DNA from: Sphingobacterium arenae
Lineage (GTDB): Bacteria > Bacteroidota > Bacteroidia > Sphingobacteriales > Sphingobacteriaceae
Reading direction: 5' to 3'
Assembly (NCBI RefSeq): GCF_014692505.1
Contig: NZ_JACNYK010000002.1
Coordinates: 1,116,001-1,180,000, forward strand
DNA length: 64,000 nucleotides
A model generated the notes under the pieces. It was given only the letters and a program-made list of their open reading frames with translations. It ran no database searches and had not been told where the DNA came from. The translations under genes were made by a program, and so were the position numbers. Shown here one piece after another: positions 1 to 8,198 of this stretch; position 1 is the first letter of the stretch, and every line of letters starts with the position of its first letter.

Positions 1-765
1 CGGGAGGTAAGAAGAAGCGGGTACTAATGTTGCAGTATGGGCAGCACTGTCCAGCAGGGTCCGGGCGCGTATACGGTCGTGTTGGAGTAACGCATTACGG
101 GCCGCGTTGACATATAGTGTAAAGCGTTGTTCAGCTGCTTCTTGTTTGCCTTCTAGCAACACCAACGCATTGTTGTAATACTCCTCGGCTTTGCTATATT
201 CTTGCAGATTCATCATTGCCATGGCTACATTCTGAAGATTATTGCCCCAAAGTGTAGAATCCTTAATGCTCTTGGCCATTGGAATAACCTTCGTGATGAG
301 TACCTGCACGTATTCGTGTTCTTTGCCTTCGCGTTGCAAGAGTGCTCCGTAACTTCCCCACAAACGTGCCCGATAGCGTGTCCCTGAAATCTTGTTATTT
401 GTGGGTACGTCTCGGCGGAGGTAGGCGTCTGCCTGCATATATAATTCCTTTGCTTTAGCAGGGTCAATGTTAAATTGAATAGCTGCGCGATAGAAACTTA
501 ATAGTCCTTGGTAATAGCTCGTATTCGCTTTGTCACCCAGCAATTTTTGACTATCGGATACATAGTGTAAAGCTTTTTCTATGTCGTAGTCGGACCAGAA
601 GAAGCTTAGTTCCAATAATGCCTCTGCTCTTTCCTCGTTGTTTTCGATATGCTGCACCTGCTTGTACAAACTGTCGCCATATTGTGTCAGCTGCGCTTGT
701 GATTGCGCAAATATATTCACGATGGAAGGTAGTGCATACGCAAGAAGGGACAGTACTTTGTGCAT
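1..765 (-). CDS. TPR-containing exported protein (3' part cut by window edge)
   Basis: An open frame runs from an ATG at 763-765 to the left edge without a stop (255 codons), so only the N-terminal part is present. It begins with a signal-peptide-like stretch (MHKVLSLLAYALP, then FAQSQAQ). Helical repeats follow with TPR-like spacing of Ala, Tyr, Leu and Gly, for example KALHYV, AKELYMQADAYL and KAEEYYNNALVLLEG. In Bacteroidota such N-termini commonly precede a transmembrane helix and a histidine kinase or LuxR-type output domain, but that part lies outside the window. The TPR call is good; the final function is unknown. Confidence 0.6.
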   Translation of the reverse strand, partial: MHKVLSLLAYALPSIVNIFAQSQAQLTQYGDSLYKQVQHIENNEERAEALLELSFFWSDYDIEKALHYVSDSQKLLGDKANTSYYQGLLSFYRAAIQFNIDPAKAKELYMQADAYLRRDVPTNNKISGTRYRARLWGSYGALLQREGKEHEYVQVLITKVIPMAKSIKDSTLWGNNLQNVAMAMMNLQEYSKAEEYYNNALVLLEGKQEAAEQRFTLYVNAARNALLQHDRIRARTLLDSAAHTATLVPASSYLP

Positions 766-842
766 TATTTTAACAGACTGTTTTTTTGAAATTACAGATT
801 ATTCTGCAGATTAACAATCTGGAACCACGGACCGTTTTCATC

Positions 843-1820
843 TTACCGCCAAATCATCTGCCCTCCTGCCGTTTCAATCCTGTCTTTGCCTTTCACGAAA
901 ACAGGGATTACGCCGGGGCTGTTTGGCGTAATGGTATCCACATTATATTCTTTGCCGTCGTTAGGGATAATCTTTAAAGACCACATCCAGCCAAATGGAC
1001 CGGTCTGTTTATACTCAGTGCCTACCAACAAATATTTTCCATCGGGCGAAAACTCGGGCACAGATTCTTTAAAATTACTGGTGGTTACCTGTATCAGGTT
1101 TGACCCATCCATACCCATGGTGTACACATGGTTTGCGATGCGCACGGCAAGTTGGTTGCCAGCTGGATTGACGGCCACGTCGCCCCAGTCTTCGTAATTC
1201 ATCTCTTTGACCAAACTACCGGATGTATACGGCGGATCTAAACGAATAATATAATTGTTGTGTACAATCAACAGCGAATTGCCGGGGAGCCATAAGCATT
1301 GGTCGTTGAAACCGAATTCCTGCCCGTTGATATCGTGGATTCGGCCGACAAACTCGCCATTTCGTTTTAAGATCGTGATACCGTCTTCCTTATCGTTTGA
1401 AAGCACCAGGATATGACTGTTATCATACGACAGATACCCCGTACAGTATGCATTCAGTCCGGGACTATGGTACACAAACTCCTCTACAATACTGCCATTG
1501 TTAATGTCGCTGAGGGTAAAACGTATGGGATATTGGCCGAATGTCTGTTCATCCACCACAGTGAGTTTGTATTTGCCATCCCGGGAGATGTCAAAATTGT
1601 TGAGGTCGGAATCATCGGGAATAAAGGCCGATCCTATTCCGTCTGGCAGACTCACTTTGAGGATTCCCTCAGTCGCCCAGTCGTAATATATCGTTCCTTT
1701 TAACGCGGATGGATAACCACCCTCGTCGCCATCTGGTCCGTTGTCATCTTTTGAACAGCTTACACTGAAGATAAACGATAAGCCAATGAATGTTAGTATG
1801 AAAGCGCTTCGATTTACCAT
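843..1820 (-). CDS. Lipoprotein with WD40/TolB-like beta-propeller repeats
   Basis: A protein of about 325 aa. I chose the internal ATG at 1820 because it gives a clean lipoprotein signal (MVNRSAFILTFIG... SVSC, lipid Cys about residue 22); a longer frame from 1904 has an unlikely N-terminus. After the Cys comes an acidic linker (SKDDNGPDGDEGG) and then repeated beta-propeller blades such as FDISRDGKYKL, AVNPAGNQLAV and PEFSPDGKYLLVG, typical of PD40/TolB-like propellers. Probably anchored in the outer membrane facing the periplasm or surface; substrate unknown. It stands alone, transcribed the same way as the TPR gene at the left edge. Confidence 0.7.
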   Translation of the reverse strand: MVNRSAFILTFIGLSFIFSVSCSKDDNGPDGDEGGYPSALKGTIYYDWATEGILKVSLPDGIGSAFIPDDSDLNNFDISRDGKYKLTVVDEQTFGQYPIRFTLSDINNGSIVEEFVYHSPGLNAYCTGYLSYDNSHILVLSNDKEDGITILKRNGEFVGRIHDINGQEFGFNDQCLWLPGNSLLIVHNNYIIRLDPPYTSGSLVKEMNYEDWGDVAVNPAGNQLAVRIANHVYTMGMDGSNLIQVTTSNFKESVPEFSPDGKYLLVGTEYKQTGPFGWMWSLKIIPNDGKEYNVDTITPNSPGVIPVFVKGKDRIETAGGQMIWR

Positions 1821-2135
1821 GCTTTTTAAATTTACGTAGCTATTTAGTTCCATTTTTCGAGTCGGTGCTGTTACCCATATGTCAACGACAGGTAACGTAT
1901 ACATCGTTTTATAACAAAGTTAACCACCATAACGTGGCGAATCAATCCACGAAAACAAGGATTTTGACACGGCATGGAGACGTAATCATAAAGCAGCTCT
2001 AAAGCCTTTGTTCACAACCGTTATGCCTGTTTTTGATATTAATTGGTCAGTTAACCTAACTCGCTTAAATAACGGCGAAATCGTCTTGTTTCTTGTTACG
2101 AATATCAGATTGCCGCACCCCTCTAATGTAGCAAT

Positions 2136-2309
2136 ATGGATGAATTAAAAGATATGGCATCAACAGCCGTTAATTTTTATTTCTTAGACTGCAAAGTGAA
2201 AGATGGGATTCCGAAATTTAGTTACCAACTGAAAGAGGGCTGGTCCAGTGTGCAGATTGGTAAGACATTGTTTAAAAATGAGGGACTTTATGACCTCAGT
2301 ATCTCATAA
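2136..2309 (+). pseudogene. C-terminal fragment of the MutS-like ATPase gene
   Basis: A 57-codon open frame starting MDELKDMASTAV and continuing through GWSSVQIGK. About 165 bp (from about 2134) are nearly identical to the last part of the intact MutS-like gene at 11895-13199 (13015-13178). Only a few substitutions separate them (NSY/NFY, VED/VKD, KIL/KTL). The copies part company after LYDL, and here the frame ends with SIS. The ATPase motifs are missing, so this is a relic and not a gene. It lies just beyond the 3' end of the Fic gene on the opposite strand. Confidence 0.85.
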
Positions 2310-2315
2310 TTACCA

Positions 2316-3437
2316 TTAAAATAATTTTATATAAGGTTCGAACATAAATATTTGTCCTCTTTTACCACCAGTCATTTCTTTTAATATATCATACTGCTCC
2401 ATTTCATCAATAATTTTGTAGGCAGTTGGCATTGATACGCCTGTAAATTCTACTACCTGTTGGGCGTTGATGATGGGGCGTTGATATAAATGGTCTAATA
2501 TATTGAGTAAATGGTGGCTTCGTATGCTTTTCCTTTGTATTAATTCTTCCTTTTCCTTTTTCAATTTTAATATGGCATCGAATGTAGCAACCCCACTTTT
2601 CGCTGTTTCTATGATGCCTACTAAAAAAAACTTCAGCCACTGTTTCATATCACTATGCGTACGAACACGCATTAAATTATCGTAATATAGTCCTCGATTG
2701 CGTTCAAAAAAATCCGATAAATATAAAATAGGTTTTTTAAGAATTCCTTTATCTACCAAGTAAAGCGTAATCAATAAACGCCCTACGCGACCATTTCCAT
2801 CCAAAAAAGGGTGAATGGTCTCAAACTGGTAATGTATCAATGCAATCTTTAACAAATCAGGAAAAAAGTATTCATCGTTATGAGCAAATTTCTCCAAATC
2901 ATTCATCAATTCCGGCACAGAAGTATGTACAGGTGGTATAAAAGTAGCATCATTTATACTGGCACCACCTATCCAATTTTGACTGGTACGGAATGCGCCA
3001 GGTAATTTATGTTCTCCACGGACACTTTGCAATAATATACGATGTGTATCACGGATCAACCGAGATGAAAAAGGTAAATCGTGGAGTTTCTGAATAGCTT
3101 TGTTCATAGCCTCTATATAATTATGAACTTCTACCCAATCGTCTCTTCGCTCAACTCCCAAATCTTCTTTATCCAAAAAAGCATCTTCTATATTGATTTG
3201 TGTACCTTCAATCTTACTACTCTTTGTTGCTTCCTTGGCGACGTGCATACTAATGAACAAATCGATATTGGGGATATATTCGGAATACATATCCAAACGC
3301 CCCATCTGTCGGTCGGCTTGGGACAGCAATTGTTGTATCTCCATATCGTCCAATAGCCATTGCTTGTTCAATTCGGCAGGCTGAAAGCTTCTGTAATATC
3401 CTTGGTTAATATAGGTTCCTGCTTTGAAATCTTTCAT
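2316..3437 (-). CDS. Fic domain protein (probable AMP transferase), self-inhibited class
   Basis: 373 aa. The Fic signature HPFLDGNGRVGR is intact at residues 209-220. An inhibitory-helix motif of the (S/T)xxxE(G/N) form, SSKIEG, is at 73-78, placing it in the class with an N-terminal inhibitory helix. The C-terminus (about 305-370) looks like a winged helix (NAQQVVEFTGVSMPTAYKI), common in chromosomal Fic/DUF4172-like proteins. Predicted to transfer AMP from ATP onto a protein target; target unknown. It is monocistronic. The AT-rich 240 bp between it and the plus-strand gene at 3678 should hold its promoter. Confidence 0.9.
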   Translation of the reverse strand: MKDFKAGTYINQGYYRSFQPAELNKQWLLDDMEIQQLLSQADRQMGRLDMYSEYIPNIDLFISMHVAKEATKSSKIEGTQINIEDAFLDKEDLGVERRDDWVEVHNYIEAMNKAIQKLHDLPFSSRLIRDTHRILLQSVRGEHKLPGAFRTSQNWIGGASINDATFIPPVHTSVPELMNDLEKFAHNDEYFFPDLLKIALIHYQFETIHPFLDGNGRVGRLLITLYLVDKGILKKPILYLSDFFERNRGLYYDNLMRVRTHSDMKQWLKFFLVGIIETAKSGVATFDAILKLKKEKEELIQRKSIRSHHLLNILDHLYQRPIINAQQVVEFTGVSMPTAYKIIDEMEQYDILKEMTGGKRGQIFMFEPYIKLF

Positions 3438-3677
3438 TAGAATAGAATTTATGATAGTATTTTAAATACGACACATGCTTATTTAAAATTTAATAAGCTA
3501 AATTAAACAAAGATATTCTTATTTAAAAATCATCGCATATTTTTAAACAAGGAACTAGAAAAGTTATTTTTGACACCGCAACAATAACTGAAAGAATGCC
3601 TACTTTTCTTGTCTTAGGCGAAGCGCAATTAAAAGCGATTCTCGTACTATTGCACTGATAACAGTTATGCGTATACG

Positions 3678-4235
3678 ATGAGAACAGTAAGATTTTGTAT
3701 CAACATGAGCCTTGACGGTTACTGTGACCACACCGCTTTCAGTCCCGATGAAGCGGTTTTAGATTACTTTACTGCCATGATGGACGATGTTGACCTGCTT
3801 TTCTTTGGTCGCAGCATGTATCAGCTTATGTTTCCCTACTGGCGCGAAGTTGCCAGAGATCAGTCTGGCAGCCCCGCAGAAAATCGATTTGCTGAAAAGC
3901 TTAGCGCTATGGATAGCGTTGTCATTTCCCGGTCGTTGGACACTGTCGACGAAAACGTTCGTATCGTCCGTGGCGATCCTACGGGAGTACTTCTGAAATT
4001 GAAGCAGCAAGTCGGAAAAACCATTCTGATGGACAGTATCAGCCTGCTTCCCGAAATGATTGCCGTCGGTCTTATCGATGAATTTTTTCTTGTTATCCAT
4101 CCTGTTATCGTAGGTAATGGCAGACATTTGCTAGATACTGGAAGCCTGCATGAGAAACTTAATCTCAAACTGGTCGATACCATCAAATTTAAATCTGGAT
4201 CTATAGCACTCCATTACGTGAAATCCGGTTTATAA
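3678..4235 (+). CDS. Dihydrofolate reductase family protein (RibD C-terminal-like)
   Basis: 185 aa, full length for the small stand-alone RibD_C/DHFR-like family of Bacteroidota. Family features are the start MRTVRFCINMSLDGY, the substrate/NADPH segment LLFFGRSMYQLM, and a C-terminal beta region (IDEFFLVIHPVIVGNGRHLL). Likely a NAD(P)H-dependent reductase with unknown substrate; true folate activity should not be assumed. The last 105 bp recur as an isolated fragment at 38075-38179. It is the first of a run of plus-strand accessory genes. Confidence 0.8.
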   Translation: MRTVRFCINMSLDGYCDHTAFSPDEAVLDYFTAMMDDVDLLFFGRSMYQLMFPYWREVARDQSGSPAENRFAEKLSAMDSVVISRSLDTVDENVRIVRGDPTGVLLKLKQQVGKTILMDSISLLPEMIAVGLIDEFFLVIHPVIVGNGRHLLDTGSLHEKLNLKLVDTIKFKSGSIALHYVKSGL

Positions 4236-4467
4236 TTGCGCACTACTGCAAGGAACATGTTCACACATTGAAGCTAAACAACTTTCAATACATGAATTTG
4301 CTCTTTATGTCAACGAACAAGTCCGCAATGTAACGTTACAAAGGCGCTAACTACAGTGAGTGGTTGGGGCTATGTATATGTACAAAATGGAAGATTCTAT
4401 TGCTTTACAATAAAAGTTTATTGTTACCTTTATTGGTATAATGAATTATGAACGATACCATTAAGTT
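4236..4467 (+). repeat. Dispersed intergenic repeat, copy 1 (upstream of ORF6N gene)
   Basis: This spacer has partial relatives at 8008-8215, 9611-9672, 15272-15340 and, for a shorter part, 29631-29703. Shared blocks include TGCGCACTAC-GCAAGG-ACA, a stretch around TCAACGAACAAGT, GTTACAAAGGCGC / GTGACAAAGCC, and the leader AATAAAAGTTTATTGTTACC just before the ORF6N start. The copies keep the same block order but differ by substitutions and by losses of tens of bases. It reads as a duplicated non-coding leader and not as an insertion sequence; no terminal inverted repeats were seen. Confidence 0.6.
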
Positions 4468-4996
4468 ATGAGTAAAACCAAAACAGAACTAAAAGCAGTA
4501 GCTATAGCTGATGATGTCCTTGCCAACAAAATATACGAGTGTCCTTAACCAGTCGGTGAATAGAAATATTGATCGTTTTCCTGAGGATTTCATGTTTCAA
4601 CTAAGTAAAGATGAGTGGGAAAACTTGAAATCACAAATTGTGATATCAAGTTGGGGAGGTAGACGGAAAGAACCTCTAGTATTTACCGAACATGGTGTAC
4701 TAATGTTGTCGAGTGTACTAAACAGCAAACAAGCCATAGCAATTAATATACAGATTATGCGCGTTTTCACGAAGTTGCGTCAGTTCCTGACAGACAACTC
4801 TCATATACAACATGAGATTACAGAAATGAGATTAGCTATTGAAAAGCTTTCAAAAAAACAAAAAGGTCACGACCAAAATATAGAACTGCTTTTTGAATAC
4901 ATCGACCGCTTGCAGGAAAATGCACCCCATGCCTCTTCCAAAGGAGTAACGGTGGTCAAGGGGTTTGATGTTGGAAATAGTTTTAATCGAGAATAG
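4468..4996 (+). pseudogene. ORF6N-domain gene broken by an internal deletion and frameshift
   Basis: Reading from the ATG at 4468 gives a proper ORF6N N-terminus (VLANKIYE) that stops after two more codons. In another frame (about 4535 onward) the rest of the domain follows: VLNQSVNRNIDRFPEDFMFQL, WENLKSQ, SSWGGRR, FTEHGVLMLSSVL, NIQIMRVFTKLR. Intact family members carry about 20 residues between these blocks (the RGxxVMxDxDLAxLYGV segment); here they are missing and the frame is shifted. A shortened product from the ATG at 4511 would lack the start of the DNA-binding domain. The tail from about 4853 recurs at 8214-8330 and 11444-11591. ORF6N proteins are phage- and island-associated putative DNA-binding proteins. 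Confidence 0.75.
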
Positions 4997-5042
4997 ACTG
5001 TTATTTTAAAGATCGGTACGATCAGTTATATAAAATTAGAAT

Positions 5043-5396
5043 ATGAAAAAAAGTTATGGTTTTGAAGTCTCACTGAACGGAGAGAAACTTGCGCGAGCCG
5101 GAATACCCAAGGATAATTATGTGGTGAATTGTATCGTGGATGCTGTTCATAGGAAAGATGGCAGCGAAGAATTGTACTTGCGCATTGGTGGGTTAGATAG
5201 CGATGCACAGATGCATGTCGGTTGGTTTGGTGAGCAAATTAAAATTGGTGATAAAATATCGATAGAAGTAATAGACGACCAATTTGATGAACCAACCTCT
5301 ATAAGCAAAAAATTCACTGAAGAGGAGATCAGAGCGCAAAAAATGAAACACTATCTTCATCTGAAAGAGGAGCTGCAGGATTATTTGGAGGATTAG
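5043..5396 (+). CDS. Small hypothetical protein
   Basis: 117 aa, start MKKSYGFEVSLNGEKL. I do not recognise the family. It is soluble with no signal peptide. The first 80 residues look like a beta-rich domain (LYLRIGGLDSDAQMHVGWF). A charged helical tail follows (FTEEEIRAQKMKHYLHLKEELQDYLED). It lies 46 bp after the broken ORF6N gene, among orphan small genes, and could be an immunity or antitoxin-type protein, but nothing in the sequence proves it. Confidence 0.55.
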   Translation: MKKSYGFEVSLNGEKLARAGIPKDNYVVNCIVDAVHRKDGSEELYLRIGGLDSDAQMHVGWFGEQIKIGDKISIEVIDDQFDEPTSISKKFTEEEIRAQKMKHYLHLKEELQDYLED

Positions 5397-5515
5397 AATT
5401 TATGATAACATACATGCGAATGTCGATGCCGACAAACCTGAGTGATCGACTTTTGCTGATCTTTTTAAGAGTGCTAAAGTTTATGAATAAAGGGAGATAG
5501 TTAAATTATTAATCC

Positions 5516-5791
5516 ATGACTAATGACAATCTAAAATACGGCATAGAATATTTAGAGCGTGCGCATATGGCGTCTTCTTCGCATCGGACTGAGATGGAAA
5601 ATAGTTCTCTATGCGAATGCTTTTATTGCCTAGCTACCTTCACTTCTAAAGAAATAATAGAGTGGATTGATGAGCCTAACGGTGGGGAGACAGCGATCTG
5701 CCCTAAATGTGGTATTGATTCTGTATTGGGTTCAAAATATCCGATTGCAGATGCTGTATTTTTGGAAGAGATGAACAAATATTGGTTTTGA
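5516..5791 (+). CDS. Small zinc-ribbon-type cytoplasmic protein
   Basis: 91 aa. Two Cys pairs (CFYC near residue 36 and CPKC near residue 63) with an ICPKCGIDSVLG block suggest a structural zinc site. The order SSSHR-x-E-CFYC-EWID-CPKCGIDSVLG-YPI-WF matches a widespread family of small uncharacterised bacterial proteins known to me from general knowledge. Function unknown. No signal peptide. It is separated by about 50-120 bp from neighbouring small plus-strand genes, so each may have its own promoter. Confidence 0.6.
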   Translation: MTNDNLKYGIEYLERAHMASSSHRTEMENSSLCECFYCLATFTSKEIIEWIDEPNGGETAICPKCGIDSVLGSKYPIADAVFLEEMNKYWF

Positions 5792-5844
5792 GGTATAGTT
5801 AAGTAAGATAAAAAAGCATACCACGACCTAATCAATGAAAGCTA

Positions 5845-6141
5845 ATGACGATAGATAAGATTTTAGAAATTGGTATTGACAACAAAGAGCGACTCTTTAT
5901 CAAGCCAGACAAAGAACGCTTTACTTTGATTTATAGAACAGCAACGGAGATTCATTGGGACAATGACGGACTTTTTCTTTATTCGCCAAAACCTAGAGAG
6001 TGGACATATTTTGATTGGTTCAGACATATCACAGTTGTGACAGAAACTGAATGTAACTGCAAACTCATTTTGACTGAACAAACCTTATGGACAAATATTT
6101 CAGACGAATTAAAACGACAAATAATTGAAATCGATATTTGA
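5845..6141 (+). CDS. Small hypothetical protein
   Basis: 98 aa, family not recognised. Soluble and aromatic-rich (IHWDNDGLFLYSPKPREWTYFDWFRHIT), with two Cys close together (ECNCK). Size, aromatic content and position among orphan small genes would fit an immunity-type protein, but no toxin partner adjoins it, so this is inference only. The next frame downstream is the KilA-N relic. Confidence 0.5.
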   Translation: MTIDKILEIGIDNKERLFIKPDKERFTLIYRTATEIHWDNDGLFLYSPKPREWTYFDWFRHITVVTETECNCKLILTEQTLWTNISDELKRQIIEIDI

Positions 6142-6185
6142 AGAATAAGACACCAGGCATTACGGTTCAAAACGTGCCATTTTAG

Positions 6186-6476
6186 TTTGAATTAATTGGA
6201 TTTTGCGGTAAAAAGATTAACGTAAAAGGAGTTGATATACTATTGTATCAAAACAACCATGAGGATTTTATTTCTCTTACTGATATCGCGCGACATAAAG
6301 ATCCTCATCATACGGATGACTTGGTCAAAAACTGGATGAGAAATCGTAATACCATTGAGCTGTTGGGCTTTTGGGAAACAATCTACAACCCAGACTTTAA
6401 ACCCGTCGAATTCGACGGGTTTAGAATGCAAGCAGGTTTGAACAGACCTGATCCCAAGGTACGACAACGTTTTTGA
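6186..6476 (+). pseudogene. KilA-N domain gene remnant lacking start codon and C-terminal part
   Basis: The open frame carries the N-terminal half of a KilA-N domain: KKINVKGVDILLY, DFISLTDIARHK, DLVKNWMRNRNTIELLG, KPVEFDGFRMQAGLN. No ATG precedes the first domain residues; only a TTG at 6243 lies within the domain, and a stop sits just upstream at 6183. After AGLN the expected helix (TxxxWIExTxAIG) is replaced by RPDPKVRQRF and a stop, so the 3' part is lost too. KilA-N proteins are phage and island DNA-binding proteins. The codons for PVEFDGF form a perfect 26-bp DNA palindrome, listed separately. Confidence 0.75.
6398..6423. repeat. Perfect 26-bp palindrome inside the KilA-N remnant
   Basis: The bases pair perfectly around a central GAATTC (arms 6398-6410 and 6411-6423), at the codons for the VEFDGF block. 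The second KilA-N fragment at 38202-38276 has a perfect 30-bp palindrome (38217-38246) at the same codons, with different but self-complementary arms. Such matched change suggests selection for the palindrome itself; what reads it is unknown. Confidence 0.8.
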
Positions 6477-6610
6477 TTCCATAGGATTGAGCTAACGAGC
6501 ACCTGTTGCTGTCTCAAGACAGGCAGCTGGACGGATAACCGTATTTTTCTATTATATTTACTTTTGGTTATATGCACGATCTGTTTTTAAATATTGTAGT
6601 TATACAAAAT

Positions 6611-6682
6611 GAGGAACTCATCCTGCGTGAAACCACGCGGAAGCCCTCCATAAGAGGTAATCTCTATGCGGTCGCCAAATAT
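6611..6682 (-). pseudogene. Internal fragment of an AlbA/ATPase regulator gene
   Basis: Read on the minus strand, this 72-bp piece encodes DRIEITSYGGLPRGFTQDEF, almost identical to DRIEITSYGGLPLGFTQDEF in the intact gene at 13559-14914 (about 14007-14085). Homology ends abruptly on both sides. It is the only coding relic in the 6477-6790 spacer. The rest is AT-rich and holds the promoter region of the 6791 gene. Confidence 0.8.
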
Positions 6683-6790
6683 AGATGGTAGACACTTTCA
6701 AAATAAAGTTCGGGCAAAATTATAATTTGCACTATCTTGCTTATCGGCTCAACTTTTACTATATTTATACTTGTTTTCAAAGGAGGATTT

Positions 6791-7042
6791 ATGACTACGA
6801 CTACAAAAAGATTAAACAACCAAGACGAAAGAAAACTTGTTTCCAAAGCCGCTAAAAAAGCTTCTTCTACAGCATTCAGAATTTCAACTGCCTTAGAATT
6901 GCCTATAAAGATTGTACAAGGGACTAAAATAATCTTGAAAGGAGCGGACGGTAGCTCAAAAGAGATCAAAGAAATCAGCAAAGTGAAAAGCAGAGTGTCT
7001 CTTAGTAAAGGAACAAAAATATGTCTGCAGCCAAAAGGTTAA
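6791..7042 (+). CDS. Small basic protein preceding zeta-like toxin (putative antitoxin)
   Basis: 83 aa from the ATG at 6791, chosen because a strong Shine-Dalgarno (AAAGGAGG, 6780-6787) sits just upstream; that is unusual in this phylum and decides the start over an upstream in-frame start at 6737. The protein is Lys-rich and ends in a small beta domain (IKIVQGTKIILKGADGSSKE). It overlaps the start of the next gene by 22 bp, showing translational coupling. A small gene overlapping a P-loop zeta-like gene is the usual layout of a toxin-antitoxin pair, so an antitoxin role is inferred from context; I do not recognise the family by sequence. Confidence 0.65.
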   Translation: MTTTTKRLNNQDERKLVSKAAKKASSTAFRISTALELPIKIVQGTKIILKGADGSSKEIKEISKVKSRVSLSKGTKICLQPKG

Positions 7043-7767
7043 GAATCTTTGCGGGTCCGAATGGATCTGGTAAATCAACCCTTTTCACCACTATAGCTGA
7101 GCAATTTCGTGTTGGGCATTTTATTAATGCTGATGACATAGAAAAAGAAATTGCTACCAAGGGATTTATAAATATAGACTCGTTCAATCTACATTTATTA
7201 CAGAAAGATCTAGATAATTTTAAAACTGAAGAAAATACAATTTCCCTGATCGAAAAAGCAGGGTTGGAAGGTCACGTCATCGATGTAGAGATACGAGAAA
7301 ACGTCATAATAGATAAATCCAAAAATACGCACAGTTACGAAGCTTCTATGATTACAGCTTTTCTAAGGAAGCACCTCTTACTAAAAGGTATAAGTTATTC
7401 CTTTGAATCAGTAATGAGCCACCCTTCTAAATTAGAAGAAATCAAAGAAGCCAAAAAACTAGGTTACAAAACTTATCTGTACTTCGTATGTCTGCAAGAT
7501 CCAGAAATCAACGTATCTCGAGTATATAATAGAGTTGAAAAGGGTGGACATCCTGTAGATCCAGAGCGCATTATAAAAAGATATGACGCCACATTACAAA
7601 ATCTACTACCCGCACTCTTGTTGGTGGACAAGGCATATATATTTGATAATTCTTCAAGCAGTATGGAGTTAGTAGCCGAAGTAGTCAATGGGCAAATTGA
7701 AATTTTAGTCAACGAAAACAAAGTTCCTAACTGGTTTATCCAAAATGTAGTAAATAAGATAGCTTAA
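7021..7767 (+). CDS. Zeta toxin-like P-loop kinase
   Basis: 248 aa. The Walker A motif GPNGSGKST is at about 12-20, followed by FINADDIEKEIA, the placement seen in zeta toxin/AAA_33 proteins. Later blocks FESVMSHPSK, YLYFVCLQDPEINVSRVYNRVEKGGHPVDPERI and IIKRYDATLQNL match the long zeta-type kinases of Gram-negative bacteria, where a His/Arg-rich lid binds nucleotide. Zeta toxins phosphorylate UDP-N-acetylglucosamine, but for this subfamily the substrate is not established. Co-transcribed with the 6791 gene. Confidence 0.8.
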   Translation: MSAAKRLRIFAGPNGSGKSTLFTTIAEQFRVGHFINADDIEKEIATKGFINIDSFNLHLLQKDLDNFKTEENTISLIEKAGLEGHVIDVEIRENVIIDKSKNTHSYEASMITAFLRKHLLLKGISYSFESVMSHPSKLEEIKEAKKLGYKTYLYFVCLQDPEINVSRVYNRVEKGGHPVDPERIIKRYDATLQNLLPALLLVDKAYIFDNSSSSMELVAEVVNGQIEILVNENKVPNWFIQNVVNKIA

Positions 7768-8198
7768 ATAAAAAAAGATAATCCGAAGAAAATTTAACAG
7801 ACCCTACTTCTGAAAACGCTTTCATTATCGAACATAGAGATAAGGAGTCGAGTTATTCCGATAAATGGAGAAATTGACCACTAGCCGCTGACGAGGCATG
7901 TATGACAGGAAAACACACATCTTCTGGGACCAAAATAACCATCAAGCAGGGCGATGTAGTGAAGCTTGAGCTTATTGATTATAGGGAAGGTTCTGATGGG
8001 GAGTAAAAGACTTAGCCGTCAGTTACATGTTCATTGCGCACTACAGCAAGGGACACATGGATTTGCTCGTTATATCAACGAACAAGTTCACAATATAAAG
8101 TGACAAAGCCACCAACTACATTGATTTATTGGTTAAGTCGCTGTACATAGCCGCAAAGTACTTTACAATAAAGGTTTATGATTACCTTTATTAGTATA
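7768..8198 (+). other. Intergenic stretch with a short gene relic and repeat copy 2
   Basis: No intact gene is seen. At 7902-8006 a 34-codon frame (MTGKHTSSGTK, IKQGDVVKLELIDY) shares EAC-x-IKQGDVVKL with a frame at 13380-13481; both look like ends of a decayed gene I cannot name. From about 8008 the dispersed intergenic repeat begins (blocks shared with 4236-4467 and 15272-15340), including the ORF6N-type leader at 8167-8198. Confidence 0.55.

Noticed and set aside
202..467. Short frames on both strands near the left edge
   Set aside because: They are shadows of the continuous minus-strand TPR frame that runs from 765 to the window edge.
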